A DNA stretch of 64,000 bases. Source: Pseudoalteromonas rubra. GTDB taxonomy: Bacteria; Pseudomonadota; Gammaproteobacteria; Enterobacterales; Alteromonadaceae. The number at the start of each line of letters is the position of its first letter. The stretch's first letter is position 1. The translations under genes were made by a program, and so were the position numbers. This document shows, one piece after another, positions 37,520-46,852 of this stretch. The notes below the pieces were generated by a model, which did no database searches, had not been told where the DNA came from, and saw nothing but the letters and a program-made list of their open reading frames with translations. The stretch is from contig NZ_CP045429.1 of the NCBI RefSeq assembly GCF_005886805.2, positions 1,210,501 to 1,274,500 of the forward strand, given 5' to 3'.

Positions 37520-38808
37520 AACCCGTGAACACTCAACCTCTATGGCTTGAGGAAGCGGTTACGCTCGAGACGCAAGCGCCATTGGCTAAGGCCGATGCCG
37601 TTTTCGTCGGTGGCGGTATCACGGCATTGAGTGCCGCGATACCTTTGCTCAAAGCGGGATTTACGGTACAAGTTCTGGAGGCAAATGCACCACTCTCAGG
37701 GGCCAGTAGCCGGGCCTTTGGTAACCTTGATGTGGGTGTATCTGTGTCTAACAGTGCTTTACGCGCGCAGTATGGTACTCAGTTGGGTGACGAATTGTGG
37801 CTCGAAGCGGCAAATGCAGCAATAGAATTGCAGGCATATATCGCTCGGTGCCAGATCGCGTGTGATCTGGATACCAGCGGTCATTTGAAAGTTGCCTTCA
37901 ATTCGCGCCAGGAAGCGGGGCTGGTGAACGAGTACCATGAGCTTAACGCAGTTTTTCCTCACTCGCAGGCAAAGTTAGTGCGTGGTCAGGAAGTGAGCCA
38001 CTATTGGCCGGGCCGTAAAGCAACTTTGGGGTTTTTTAATCCGCTGAGTGCGACCGTCAATCCCTACAAGTTTGCCAGCGCGCTGTATGCACAGTTTTTA
38101 GCGCTCGGTGGTCATTATAGCGCCTATTGTGCTGTCAAACAGGTGAGACCAGACAAAGGTGAAGGCTATACTGTGGTGCATCAAGCAGGACATACACAAG
38201 CGGAGCATGTCGTGCATACCACCAATGGTTATACTTCTAAAGTTTCGGGTGCGCTAAGGCAACACATATTGCCCATTGGTAGCTACATTATGGCCACCAA
38301 CCCTTTAAGCGAGCAGGAGTATAAAGCGTTTACCCATCCCCATCAGGTCGTAACCACAGCCTATCATTTCAAACAATATATGCGACTGGATCAGCAGCGC
38401 CGTTTGATTTTTGGCGGACGCCTGGGGCTGTCCACTGGATTACAGGAACACAAAGTTGAACGGGAATTACGCAATCTCGCGACTCATTTGTTACCGTTTG
38501 TGGACATCCAAAGTAGCCATGTGTGGGGCGGGAAGCTAGCCATGACCCGAACTATGTTACCTTCTATGGGAGCGCTGGCACACAATCAATACTATGCCAT
38601 GGGGTACTGTGGTCGCGGGATACCTATGGCCTGGTGGTGCGGTATTAAGCTTGCCGAAATGATCGTTCAGGGGTCCACGCGCAACATTACCAGCTTTACA
38701 CGTGCACCCAATCAGTCTTTTCGGTTACTCAATCTTATCCCGTTAAGAAATGAGCTATTGTCTGGCTATTTTTACCTAAAAGACCGTGCATACCGGGAGT
38801 TTCAGTAA
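37516..38808 (+). CDS. Second DAO-family FAD oxidoreductase (PuuB-like)
   Basis: A 430-residue flavoprotein similar in layout to gamma-glutamylputrescine oxidase and other amine oxidases of the DAO fold. The start is GTG at 37516, overlapping the stop codon of the CoA-transferase by four bases. The FAD motif AVFVGGGITALSAAIPLL and an ELEAN/ASSRAFGNL segment are in the first 70 residues; the C-terminal RTMLPSMGA and GYCGRGIPMAWWCG segments are typical of the family's flavin site. The role in the island is unclear: it may oxidise an amine or a hydrazine intermediate, or an amino acid of the product. Confidence 0.85.
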   Translation: MKPVNTQPLWLEEAVTLETQAPLAKADAVFVGGGITALSAAIPLLKAGFTVQVLEANAPLSGASSRAFGNLDVGVSVSNSALRAQYGTQLGDELWLEAANAAIELQAYIARCQIACDLDTSGHLKVAFNSRQEAGLVNEYHELNAVFPHSQAKLVRGQEVSHYWPGRKATLGFFNPLSATVNPYKFASALYAQFLALGGHYSAYCAVKQVRPDKGEGYTVVHQAGHTQAEHVVHTTNGYTSKVSGALRQHILPIGSYIMATNPLSEQEYKAFTHPHQVVTTAYHFKQYMRLDQQRRLIFGGRLGLSTGLQEHKVERELRNLATHLLPFVDIQSSHVWGGKLAMTRTMLPSMGALAHNQYYAMGYCGRGIPMAWWCGIKLAEMIVQGSTRNITSFTRAPNQSFRLLNLIPLRNELLSGYFYLKDRAYREFQ

Positions 38809-38887
38809 GCACTTCGGGGCCAGTCAATATGCGCTTCCTGGGCTGGCCTGCATCATCAATTACAATAAAAAATAAAGGCATACATAT

Positions 38888-40201
38888 ATGTCACAAGAAA
38901 AAAGTTGGCTCTCTAACGGCCTTGTTGTGTTTATTTCCTCTGGCGTTATTGCTGTCAAAGCATTGCTGGACAGCTTTTTACTGGAATCCGTTGATCAGGT
39001 TTTCCTGCAGGCGTTTGCATTGGTGTTTCCGGTGATTATCTTGTCCAATATCGCATCTGTGTCTATTTCAAACGCGGTAATAGGTACAGCGTCCAGCTGG
39101 ATAGACAAGGAGCGCGTCTCAGGTTCTGTGATAGTGCTGAGCATATCAGCCGCCGCTTTGCTGGGGCTAAGCGTATCCGCAGGGCTCTATGTGTTGCAAA
39201 GTAGTTTGATTGAATGGTTTGGCGCACAACAATTAGGTACTGCAATCGGTAGTTTTCTCGACCACCTGGCACTGTGGTTGCCTCTTCAGTTTTGCTCCGC
39301 CGTATTGTTACAGATTGCCCGATACCTTGGCCTGTTCAAATCATCAGGTTTATTGCAGGTTAGTTCAGGTGCCGTGGGTATGCTGACGAGTGTGGTGTTG
39401 CTTATGTGGTTGCCGCTGTTGCCCCCTTTGGTGAGTGTGGTGGTTTCCAATGCCATTATCGCTTTTTGTTCTGTATGTACGTTGCTGTACATGATGAAGT
39501 CGCGAATCCACTGGCAAGCCTGTGAGCGAGAACCTGCCCAACGTGGGGTGGTTGGCAAAGCACTGAGTATCTGTAGTACGACTTTCCTGGGGCAGAGCGC
39601 TGCGGTGGTGTTTATTTTCTTTATTACCAAATCAGTATCAGAGCAGGGAGAGGCTATGGTTGCTGTGTTTGCCTATCTGACCAGATTAGAGCAACTTATT
39701 TTGATGCTCGCGGTGGCATTTATGAATGTCATGCTGCCAGAAGTGGCCAAGTTGATTAAAGATGAACAGGCTGATTTACAAAACTACTTGAAAAAAGCAC
39801 AGCGATTTTTATTGATAAATGGCGTTATTGTTGCGTGTCTTCTGACCGGGTTGTTAGTGATGAAAATTAACCTGGAATATTCAATGTCAGAGCAAGCCTG
39901 GACACTGAGCTTGGTGTCAGTTATCTGGCTGAGCGGCACAGTGCTGCAGGGCATCACGGTATTCTACTCTCAGTTACTGAATGTTTTACTGTCGCCTAAA
40001 GTTGCCGTTGTGCTTAACTTGTTCCGCTTTACTTTGCTTGGTATGCCTTTGGTGTATGCTGGTAGTGTGTGGGCGGATGCAATTGGTATAGCAACGGGCT
40101 TGCTGATGATGCACACCATATCTCTGCTTATTTATCAGCACAAAGTCAATCAGCATATCGTGGCGAATAATGGCATTTCAAGAGCAGGCTTGAACACCTA
40201 A
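38888..40201 (+). CDS. MurJ/MATE-like multi-helix exporter
   Basis: A 437-residue polytopic membrane protein with about 12 predicted hydrophobic segments and no large loop, of the MOP superfamily (MurJ/MATE/Wzx fold). The middle segment (VAVFAYLTRLEQLILMLAVAFMNVMLPEVAK) resembles the MurJ signature around TM7-8. It is the last gene of the island, before a strong terminator. A second exporter beside the RND pump suggests a role in transport of the product or an intermediate across the inner membrane, with the RND system acting outward. The substrate is not known. Confidence 0.8.
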   Translation: MSQEKSWLSNGLVVFISSGVIAVKALLDSFLLESVDQVFLQAFALVFPVIILSNIASVSISNAVIGTASSWIDKERVSGSVIVLSISAAALLGLSVSAGLYVLQSSLIEWFGAQQLGTAIGSFLDHLALWLPLQFCSAVLLQIARYLGLFKSSGLLQVSSGAVGMLTSVVLLMWLPLLPPLVSVVVSNAIIAFCSVCTLLYMMKSRIHWQACEREPAQRGVVGKALSICSTTFLGQSAAVVFIFFITKSVSEQGEAMVAVFAYLTRLEQLILMLAVAFMNVMLPEVAKLIKDEQADLQNYLKKAQRFLLINGVIVACLLTGLLVMKINLEYSMSEQAWTLSLVSVIWLSGTVLQGITVFYSQLLNVLLSPKVAVVLNLFRFTLLGMPLVYAGSVWADAIGIATGLLMMHTISLLIYQHKVNQHIVANNGISRAGLNT

Positions 40202-40233
40202 TATGTGAGGGCGTATAACAGTAGTTTATAAAT

Positions 40234-40260
40234 GGGCTGGCGGATGCAGCCCTTTTTTAT
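40234..40260 (+). terminator. Rho-independent terminator ending the biosynthetic island
   Basis: GGGCTG and CAGCCC form a stem around a GCGGATG loop, directly followed by TTTTTTATT. It is 33 bases past the stop codon of the last exporter gene, so the 8.9-40.2 kb genes probably form one transcription unit. Confidence 0.85.
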
Positions 40261-40278
40261 TAAGCAAATTGGTATTAG
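40259..40278 (+). repeat. Fragment of the MITE-like element end
   Basis: Nineteen of 20 bases match the right end of the element at 8350-8570 (compare 8554-8573), in the same orientation. Only this end piece is visible here; the rest of the element is absent. Confidence 0.55.
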
Positions 40279-40442
40279 TGTGCATTTATTCTCATTGGCG
40301 TGTCCATCCGTTGCACTGTCTTGATGTCGGGCTCTGAGTATGACAATCGAGCGGCTTTCCACGGTGATGAATGCTCGCACTTGAAAGATTGGCATGTGCT
40401 AGTTACTCTTGCTAAAACAAGGAACTAACGTCGAGCCACTGC

Positions 40443-43400
40443 GTGCCGGAATTTCTCCCTCTTAAGAACTATCGTAAGGCGATCAGTATTGCCTTGCTGG
40501 TGCCCATGTTGCTGGCCGTGGTGCTGTGTTTTCACCTGTACCAAATTAAGCTTGAGCGTCAGTATCAAGTGTATCAGGCCCAATTTTTTGTACTTGCCGG
40601 CCAAGTTGAGCAAGAAACGCTGGCTGCGCAAACGGTCATCACCAGTGTCCGCAATAGTCTCGCTGAACCTATCCGCTATCAGCTCGATGCACAGTGGCAG
40701 CAGAATATTCGTCAGCAGGCAGGTTATTTTTATCGCCAGCTGCCAGATAATGGAGGCGAGGTGGTGGGACTAGGCCGTTTTGTGCCAACGCCACAACTGA
40801 TAGACCAATGGCAGCAAATTATGGCATTGGGCCCCAGTTTTAATACCGCGCTTGCCCTAATCGATGAGCTTGAAGCGGTGGTCTTTATTCAGGAAAACGG
40901 CTTTGCGTTTGTCAAACGGCGTGATACCAGCCAGAGCAATCTGCTAACAGCCATTGTTGAATCGCGTTTCACGCCACAATTTAGTCAGGGGATCACAGCC
41001 ACTAGCATGCCTACCCGGGTATTTGGTAAGCACTATTTTGCACTGGGACAGCGCCTTGCCAGTGGCTCGCAGTCGCAGATCCTGTTGATTTATGATGTTG
41101 ATAAGCTTGCCAGCAGGCTACAACAGATGACATTTGGTGGAGGAACTTTGGCACTTAGAGGCACTCAGCCGGGTGTCATATTGGCTTCCAGCAAAGGTTA
41201 TCAGGATCTGGACGATGACCTGATACGAAACGCTAAGCTACCCTGGGAGGGGGGCGTTCTCTTTAACTATCGTCCGACCGGGCAGCCTTTTACCTTAAGG
41301 TTTGTCCAGGAAGAAGCCCGTTTTTCTGCACCGGCGCGATATGAAGTGTTACTGGAGCTCGGGTTTTTGATCATATTTATTGTGTTTACCTTTGCCGCTT
41401 ACGTTTGGCTTAACGCACAAGTATTTATCCGACCACTTAAGCATTTTGTCAGATACCTGACTTATCAGGAACATACCCCGGAAGCGACGATGAATTATGC
41501 TGTTCCGAGAGACTGGCAGCCATGGTTCAGAGAAATCAAACAGGTCGTGACACAAAAGCGGCATGCGCTACAACAGTTGCAGGAAAACAATACCAAACTG
41601 GATGAGCAAGTACAGCGGCAAAAGAAAGCCCTGTCGCGCAGTTTAGAAGCCAAAGAACGCCAGGCGGCCTTACTAAAAACGGTCCTGAACTCAGTGCCTG
41701 ATCTGGTTTATTACAAGAATATTGACGGCTCATTTATTGGCTGTAATGAAGCGTTTGAACGGTTTATGGGAATACCTCAGGTTGACCTGGTTGCGCGAGA
41801 ACATCAGGAAGTGACAGAGCGTCACCTGGCTTTGCTGGATCTTGAGCACACGATGAATTTCCAGGGACAAAGCCTCACCGATACTTTGGTTCTGGAGGGG
41901 AGTAGTTATCTGATCACCGTTTCACCTTTGTATAACGACCAGCGTAAACGCATTGGGACTTTGGGGGTGGCACGGGATATCAGTGAGCAACAGCAAGCGT
42001 TGACGGCTTTGCGGGCGTCGGAGCAGAATTTTAAAGCTGCTATTGAGTACGCCCCTAATGGGGTCATTTTACTGTCTATTGACCGGCTTGTGCTGGAACT
42101 CAACCGAACAGCACGTAAGTTATTTGTACGTGTTGATATTGGCAGTAGTTTGTACAGCGTGTTTGAAGATGCCGATGTTGAGGCGCTGAACGATGTGCTG
42201 GATCATTGCTTACAGGAACGACAGGGGGCCAGTGAACTGAGTCTGGCGCAGCAAGATCCCAAACGCTGGTTGCACCTGAGTGTCTCTCTGGTTTGGGACA
42301 AACAAAAGAACCCCAAATACTTTGTTATTCACGTGCAGAATGTGACTGCACTGGTGCGCGCCCGGTTGGATGCCGAGCGGGCCAATCATGCCAAAAGCCG
42401 CTTTATTGCTAACATCAGCCATGAGATCCGTACGCCCATTAATGCCATTTTGGGTATGGTAAGTATTCTCAAGCCCGAGCTGGATAGCCAAAAAGAGCAA
42501 CGGAAGCTCGGACAAATTGAAAGCGCCGCACAACAGTTGTTGACCATGCTGAATGACATTCTTAATTTTGCCCGGCTGGAAAGCGGGCAGGGTAAACCCA
42601 ATAACCAACCGTTTTGTCTGGTCGATCTAATCGCTAGTTTGAGTGGTCTGATTGCACCATTGAGCAGTGCCAAACAACTTGAATTCGAGATAGAAGTTGA
42701 CCCTTTTATCTGGCCTAGATTGATCGGTGATGAAGCACGTATCAAGCTGGTATTAATGAACCTGTTGGGCAATGCAGTTAAGTTCACAGAGCATGGCAGG
42801 GTGGGACTGAGCCTGTCTTTACAACCTGGCATACAGGCACCTGAACAGACTATCCGGTTTTGTGTCTGGGATACTGGCCCCGGGATCAGTGAGCATGATC
42901 AGGCGCGTTTGTTCGATGCCTTTACTCAGGGCAATGAAACGAGCTCACGTCCCCATGAAGGCATTGGGCTGGGTCTGGCGATTGTGAAGCAGGTGCTCCA
43001 GTTATTAGGGGGTGAAGTGACGCTATCGAGTAAGCCTGAAGTCGGCAGTCGATTTGAGTTTACCCTGCGATTGGAGCGTGCGGCGTTATCTGATGAGCAA
43101 AACCGAAAGTCGCTCTTTTTGATTTTGGACGGGCAGGCACCTTTGCCTTATCTGACCCATCAGGGTATCCACCAGGGCAGTTTGGCTGATTTGAAGTCGC
43201 TCACTCAGTCGACCCCGGTTCATTACCTGGCGTCTAACGAACCTGCCCATGTTCGTGCTCTGAGTCAGTCGGAACCTGCGTTGGACGCACAGTGGTTGGT
43301 GCCTGACACAGCCGCATTTTCACAGCTGTTACCCGCTGATTCTGAGGCGATCAGGTTAGCTCAGCCGGTGTTTTACCAGAGCCTGAGTACCTGCACTTTA

Positions 43401-44147
43401 GAAGTCCCAAAAGCGGCGTTACCGAATACCTGCATCTTATCGCCTTTGCTGTGTATTGTGGTGGACGATAACCCGGTTAATCTGGATATCAGCAGGACGG
43501 TACTAGAGCAGCGCGGTGCCACGGTGGTTGCACTAAGTAGTGCTGAAAATATCGTTGCTATTTGTCAGAAGCTGCGCCCGGATGTGGTGCTGATGGATTT
43601 GTACATGCCTAACATTGATGGCTATGAAGCTAGCCGACAATTACGTAGTCAGTTTGATCGACAAAGCTTGCCCATTATTGCATTAACCGCCAATGCTCAT
43701 GAGCAGGAAAAGCAGCAGGCTATGGCGACCGGGTTAAACGGTTTTTTAGTTAAGCCTGTGGCCCCGGTTGATCTGTGTGCTGCGCTTCAGGAGTATGTGC
43801 CCAGTAACGACTTGATATTAGATAGTTCGTTTGCGCTGACACAAATGATGGGCAATGAAGCGCTGGTGCGCGCCATGTTGGAAAAGTTTGCTAAGCTTGG
43901 TGAAGAGTACATCGTATCTTTACAACAAACGCTGAGTGCATCCGAGTTATTTAGCCTGGCTCACACCATAAAAGGGTCAGCAGCAGGATTAGGATTACAT
44001 CGATTAGCGGCTCAGGCACGAATATGTGAGGCCGCCGCGAAGCAAGTAGATGAAGGTGTATCAGATCAATTACCGTGTGATCAAGCACAGTTACTGGCAG
44101 CTGTAGAACAAACTTTGTGTTTTATTTCGTTTTGGCTAAAAGGATAA
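40443..44147 (+). CDS. Hybrid sensor histidine kinase with PAS, receiver and HPt domains
   Basis: A 1234-residue membrane-bound hybrid kinase. Start GTG at 40443 places the first membrane segment at about 13-31 (ALLVPMLLAVVLCFHLY). A periplasmic sensor region follows to about 295, then a second membrane segment, a coiled-coil, and two PAS-like domains (about 415-525 and 530-640). The HisKA domain has ISHEIRTP with His660, the ATPase domain carries LGNAVKFTEHG, DTGPGIS and GIGLGLAIVKQ, the receiver has the phosphoacceptor Asp1052 (VVLMDLYMP), and the C-terminal HPt domain has His1174 (LAHTIKGSA). The set is a complete His-Asp-His phosphorelay. Its partner is the gene 4 bases downstream. The signal sensed is unknown. 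Confidence 0.95.
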   Translation: MPEFLPLKNYRKAISIALLVPMLLAVVLCFHLYQIKLERQYQVYQAQFFVLAGQVEQETLAAQTVITSVRNSLAEPIRYQLDAQWQQNIRQQAGYFYRQLPDNGGEVVGLGRFVPTPQLIDQWQQIMALGPSFNTALALIDELEAVVFIQENGFAFVKRRDTSQSNLLTAIVESRFTPQFSQGITATSMPTRVFGKHYFALGQRLASGSQSQILLIYDVDKLASRLQQMTFGGGTLALRGTQPGVILASSKGYQDLDDDLIRNAKLPWEGGVLFNYRPTGQPFTLRFVQEEARFSAPARYEVLLELGFLIIFIVFTFAAYVWLNAQVFIRPLKHFVRYLTYQEHTPEATMNYAVPRDWQPWFREIKQVVTQKRHALQQLQENNTKLDEQVQRQKKALSRSLEAKERQAALLKTVLNSVPDLVYYKNIDGSFIGCNEAFERFMGIPQVDLVAREHQEVTERHLALLDLEHTMNFQGQSLTDTLVLEGSSYLITVSPLYNDQRKRIGTLGVARDISEQQQALTALRASEQNFKAAIEYAPNGVILLSIDRLVLELNRTARKLFVRVDIGSSLYSVFEDADVEALNDVLDHCLQERQGASELSLAQQDPKRWLHLSVSLVWDKQKNPKYFVIHVQNVTALVRARLDAERANHAKSRFIANISHEIRTPINAILGMVSILKPELDSQKEQRKLGQIESAAQQLLTMLNDILNFARLESGQGKPNNQPFCLVDLIASLSGLIAPLSSAKQLEFEIEVDPFIWPRLIGDEARIKLVLMNLLGNAVKFTEHGRVGLSLSLQPGIQAPEQTIRFCVWDTGPGISEHDQARLFDAFTQGNETSSRPHEGIGLGLAIVKQVLQLLGGEVTLSSKPEVGSRFEFTLRLERAALSDEQNRKSLFLILDGQAPLPYLTHQGIHQGSLADLKSLTQSTPVHYLASNEPAHVRALSQSEPALDAQWLVPDTAAFSQLLPADSEAIRLAQPVFYQSLSTCTLEVPKAALPNTCILSPLLCIVVDDNPVNLDISRTVLEQRGATVVALSSAENIVAICQKLRPDVVLMDLYMPNIDGYEASRQLRSQFDRQSLPIIALTANAHEQEKQQAMATGLNGFLVKPVAPVDLCAALQEYVPSNDLILDSSFALTQMMGNEALVRAMLEKFAKLGEEYIVSLQQTLSASELFSLAHTIKGSAAGLGLHRLAAQARICEAAAKQVDEGVSDQLPCDQAQLLAAVEQTLCFISFWLKG

Positions 44148-44151
44148 GAAA

Positions 44152-45054
44152 ATGCACAAATCGGCTCATATTTTGGTCTTAGACCCGGACCCGCTCAACC
44201 GGGTGGTGTTACAGAACACCCTGGAAGAAACCTATCTGGTGACGTTGAGTTCGTCACCTGAACAGGCGTTGACACAGCTGCAAGGCACCCGTATTGACCT
44301 CATCATCATGGACAATCAGCAGCTTGGTGAAGAGGCTGAGGCGTTTTTGCAAACGCTAAAGGCAAACCCGGAAACAGTGCAATTGCCTGTGATAGTGATC
44401 TCCGCAAGCGCCAGCTTTTTGGATGAAGCACAGAGCTTGCAACAGGGCGCAGTCGACTACATTACCAAGCCGTTTAACCCCAATATTGTTAAGGCGCGGG
44501 TAAAAATTCACCTGGGCATAAAGCAGCGCAGTGACCAGCTCAGTCAACAAGCTTTGATAGATGGCATGACATCATTACCCAACCGACGGGCACTGGATAA
44601 AACTTTGGCAATGTTCTGGCGGCAGTGCGCTTCGGGGGTTCGGCCACTGGCCGTGTTTGTATTGGGTATTGATCATTTTGAGCGTTATAACAAGTTATTC
44701 GGCCATGCCCGAGGCGACGAGTGTCTATATAAAATCGCCCAGGTAGTGGCGGGTATTATCAATAATATGGATGGCTTTACGGCGCGCTATGATGGCGGAC
44801 GTTTTGTGGCGTTGCTGCGTGATATCAGTGAAGTTGAAGCTCAGGAAGTGGCCGAGGCTATTCATATGGCGGTTGCAGCCTTAGCTATTCGGCATCCTGA
44901 ATCTCCGACTTGTGCCCATGTGACAGTGAGTGCGGGCATTTGCTATACCAAAGCCGATTTTGCCCGAGCTCACCGGGATCCGCTGGACTTGGCTGCTACA
45001 GCCCTGAATGATGCACGCGAACGGCAACAAAAAGCGGTGTTGAGTGTGGTTTGA
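44152..45054 (+). CDS. Response regulator with degenerate GGDEF domain
   Basis: A 300-residue two-domain protein: a receiver domain with phosphoacceptor in LIIMDNQ (residues 48-54) and a GGDEF-type domain in residues 140-300. The GGDEF site reads DGGRF (residues 214-218), which lacks the catalytic acidic pair, so diguanylate cyclase activity is unlikely; it may instead bind nucleotide or a partner. It starts 4 bases after the hybrid kinase stop codon, so it is very probably the output partner of that phosphorelay. Confidence 0.9.
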   Translation: MHKSAHILVLDPDPLNRVVLQNTLEETYLVTLSSSPEQALTQLQGTRIDLIIMDNQQLGEEAEAFLQTLKANPETVQLPVIVISASASFLDEAQSLQQGAVDYITKPFNPNIVKARVKIHLGIKQRSDQLSQQALIDGMTSLPNRRALDKTLAMFWRQCASGVRPLAVFVLGIDHFERYNKLFGHARGDECLYKIAQVVAGIINNMDGFTARYDGGRFVALLRDISEVEAQEVAEAIHMAVAALAIRHPESPTCAHVTVSAGICYTKADFARAHRDPLDLAATALNDARERQQKAVLSVV

Positions 45055-45097
45055 AGGTTCAGTGTTGAGTTGCACTGAACCGGGTCAGTTGTGCTGG

Positions 45098-45463
45098 CTA
45101 CAGCAGTTGCGCCAGGGCCGTGTCACCAAATCCAACGAGTTTGCTGTCTTTAAACAGTAGAGGGGTGCACTCATCTTTGGTGACAACGCCATCTGAATGT
45201 TTACTGTTGGTTGCGAAATACAGTACCTGATAGACAGTATCTCCCTTGGACAGCATATCTGTGAAGTCAGGTGTACCAAGCTTGTTCAGTACACTTTGAT
45301 ATTCAGTGCCCATTTTAAGTTGGCTGATTTTCTCGCGATTTTGTTTTTGCTCTTTTTTCCAGCCATAGTGGCTGCCGTTAACTTCACCATCCGTGACCGC
45401 GACTACACAGCCTGTCAGTACGGTTGAACTTAATAGCGCAGTTGCAAGTAGTAGTTTTTTCAT
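45098..45463 (-). CDS. DUF3192-type lipoprotein
   Basis: A 121-residue protein with a lipoprotein signal peptide (STVLTGC, Cys19) and a compact mature domain that includes LKMGTEYQSVLNKLGTPDFTD and a final LVGFGDTALAQLL, features of the DUF3192 family of gammaproteobacterial envelope proteins of unknown function. It ends 44 bases from the end of the convergent response regulator gene. Confidence 0.75.
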   Translation of the reverse strand: MKKLLLATALLSSTVLTGCVVAVTDGEVNGSHYGWKKEQKQNREKISQLKMGTEYQSVLNKLGTPDFTDMLSKGDTVYQVLYFATNSKHSDGVVTKDECTPLLFKDSKLVGFGDTALAQLL

Positions 45464-45837
45464 CTTTTATATCCCAGGCTTAGCCGTCTTTGTTTTCTTT
45501 GAAGTGTAGTCTGCAAAGAGTTTGCCAGTTTTTAATTTCTTAAAAAATCAAACGGTTACTATTTTAAGTGAAATGGGTGTTATTTAAAAGTACTAAGTTT
45601 TGAATAAAAAAACTAATAGTTAGTTAAAATAACAACTTGCGATTTCGCGCCAGATGTCATTACTACTCGTTACCGGATATCGCTTCGGATGATTTGTTGC
45701 TGGGCGGGCACTCACCCGTTGTACGTGAATAGTTCCCGGCTCGGAAGCCGGGGATGATGGTGCTGAGCTGGCTGGGTCAAGTGCTCAATGGCGTTGAGCT
45801 GACTCGTTGTTGAGCGTAAACACCAGAAGCGACCTGT
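45464..45837. other. Intergenic region with one member of the hairpin repeat family
   Basis: No gene is visible in 374 bases. The left half is AT-rich and may hold the promoter of the lipoprotein gene. The hairpin at 45729-45757, listed separately, is the only recognisable structure. Confidence 0.5.
45729..45757 (+). repeat. REP-like hairpin repeat, copy 1
   Basis: The sequence TAGTTCCCGGCTC starts a hairpin with the arms CCCGGCT and AGCCGGG. The same 13 bases begin the copy at 56555, and the reverse complement pattern TAGTTTCCGCAT...GTGCGGGATG occurs at 54723-54748 and 56684-56709. Confidence 0.55.
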
Positions 45838-46785
45838 TTACACCAGGCGATTGCGCTCACTTCCTTGTAAAAAGCTGGTGATATTCGCGGCAATACCGTC
45901 AATCAGACGTGTGATAGACTCCTGACTGGCCCAGGCGATGTGAGGGGTCAGTAATAAGTTATCGCCTTTGTACTGCACCAGCGGGTTTGTCGCTGTTGCA
46001 GGCTCAACACTGAGTACATCAACGCCTGCACCGCCAAGCTGCTTCTGGGCTAATGCATCTGCCAGTGCCTGCTCATTGACAATGCCGCCTCGCGCGGTAT
46101 TCAATAAAATGGCGTGAGTCGGGAGTAAGGCCAGCGTACTGGCGTCAAATAAATCTCGGGTGGTGTTCGTCAAAGGGCAGTGGACTGAGACAATATCTGC
46201 GTTTCGCAGTGCTTCTTCAAATGCAACGCGTGAGTCACGTATCACCTCTTGTCTGGGGCGCTCTGCGATAATAACCTCGGCACCAAAGGCGGCGGCAACC
46301 TTTGCCACGGCCTGGCCAAGATTACCATACCCGACGATCACAAAACGTTTGCCCGACAAGTCGTGTATGGGGTAGTCCAGACGACAAAATATGTCACTCT
46401 GTTGCCAGGCGTCATTCGCACAATCTTGTGCATACCGGTGAATATTGCTCATTAAGTTGCCGAGCAGCGTAAAGGTGTGAAGGACCACAGAGGGAGTGGA
46501 GTAACCAGCGACATTAGTTACGGCGATATTGTGACTACGCGCGGCTTCCAGATCGATATTGTTGGTGCCGGTTGCGGCCACACAGATCAATTTGAGATCA
46601 GGCAGCTTACTCAGTGTGTCGGCATTGAGCACGACTTTGTTCGTCACTACCACATCTGCACCGTTAAGGTGGGATAGTAGCTGGCTGGGTGACGTGGTTT
46701 GGTACTCGGTGACGGTACCGTGTTTTCTCAGAGGATCCAGGCTGACGCCCGCTAATGTGGCGGCATCTAAAACTACAATATTCAT
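45838..46785 (-). CDS. D-2-hydroxyacid dehydrogenase, NAD-dependent
   Basis: A 315-residue dehydrogenase of the D-isomer-specific 2-hydroxyacid dehydrogenase family. The start at 46785 (MNIVVLDAATLAG) is preferred over 46827 because it matches the family N-terminus and AGGAA precedes it. The NAD-binding motif VGYGNLGQAVAKVAAAFGAEV, the substrate-binding NTARGGIVNEQAL with catalytic Arg, and the C-terminal LLTPHIAWAS with the catalytic His are all present. The family reduces 2-keto acids such as hydroxypyruvate or glyoxylate; the sequence fits hydroxypyruvate reductase-type members best, though the substrate is not certain. Confidence 0.88.
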   Translation of the reverse strand: MNIVVLDAATLAGVSLDPLRKHGTVTEYQTTSPSQLLSHLNGADVVVTNKVVLNADTLSKLPDLKLICVAATGTNNIDLEAARSHNIAVTNVAGYSTPSVVLHTFTLLGNLMSNIHRYAQDCANDAWQQSDIFCRLDYPIHDLSGKRFVIVGYGNLGQAVAKVAAAFGAEVIIAERPRQEVIRDSRVAFEEALRNADIVSVHCPLTNTTRDLFDASTLALLPTHAILLNTARGGIVNEQALADALAQKQLGGAGVDVLSVEPATATNPLVQYKGDNLLLTPHIAWASQESITRLIDGIAANITSFLQGSERNRLV

Positions 46786-46852
46786 GGGGCAAATATTCCT
46801 TACTAACAGATGGCGTGAGTGTATCATTTTTATGGTTAGTTTATCTTTGCAC

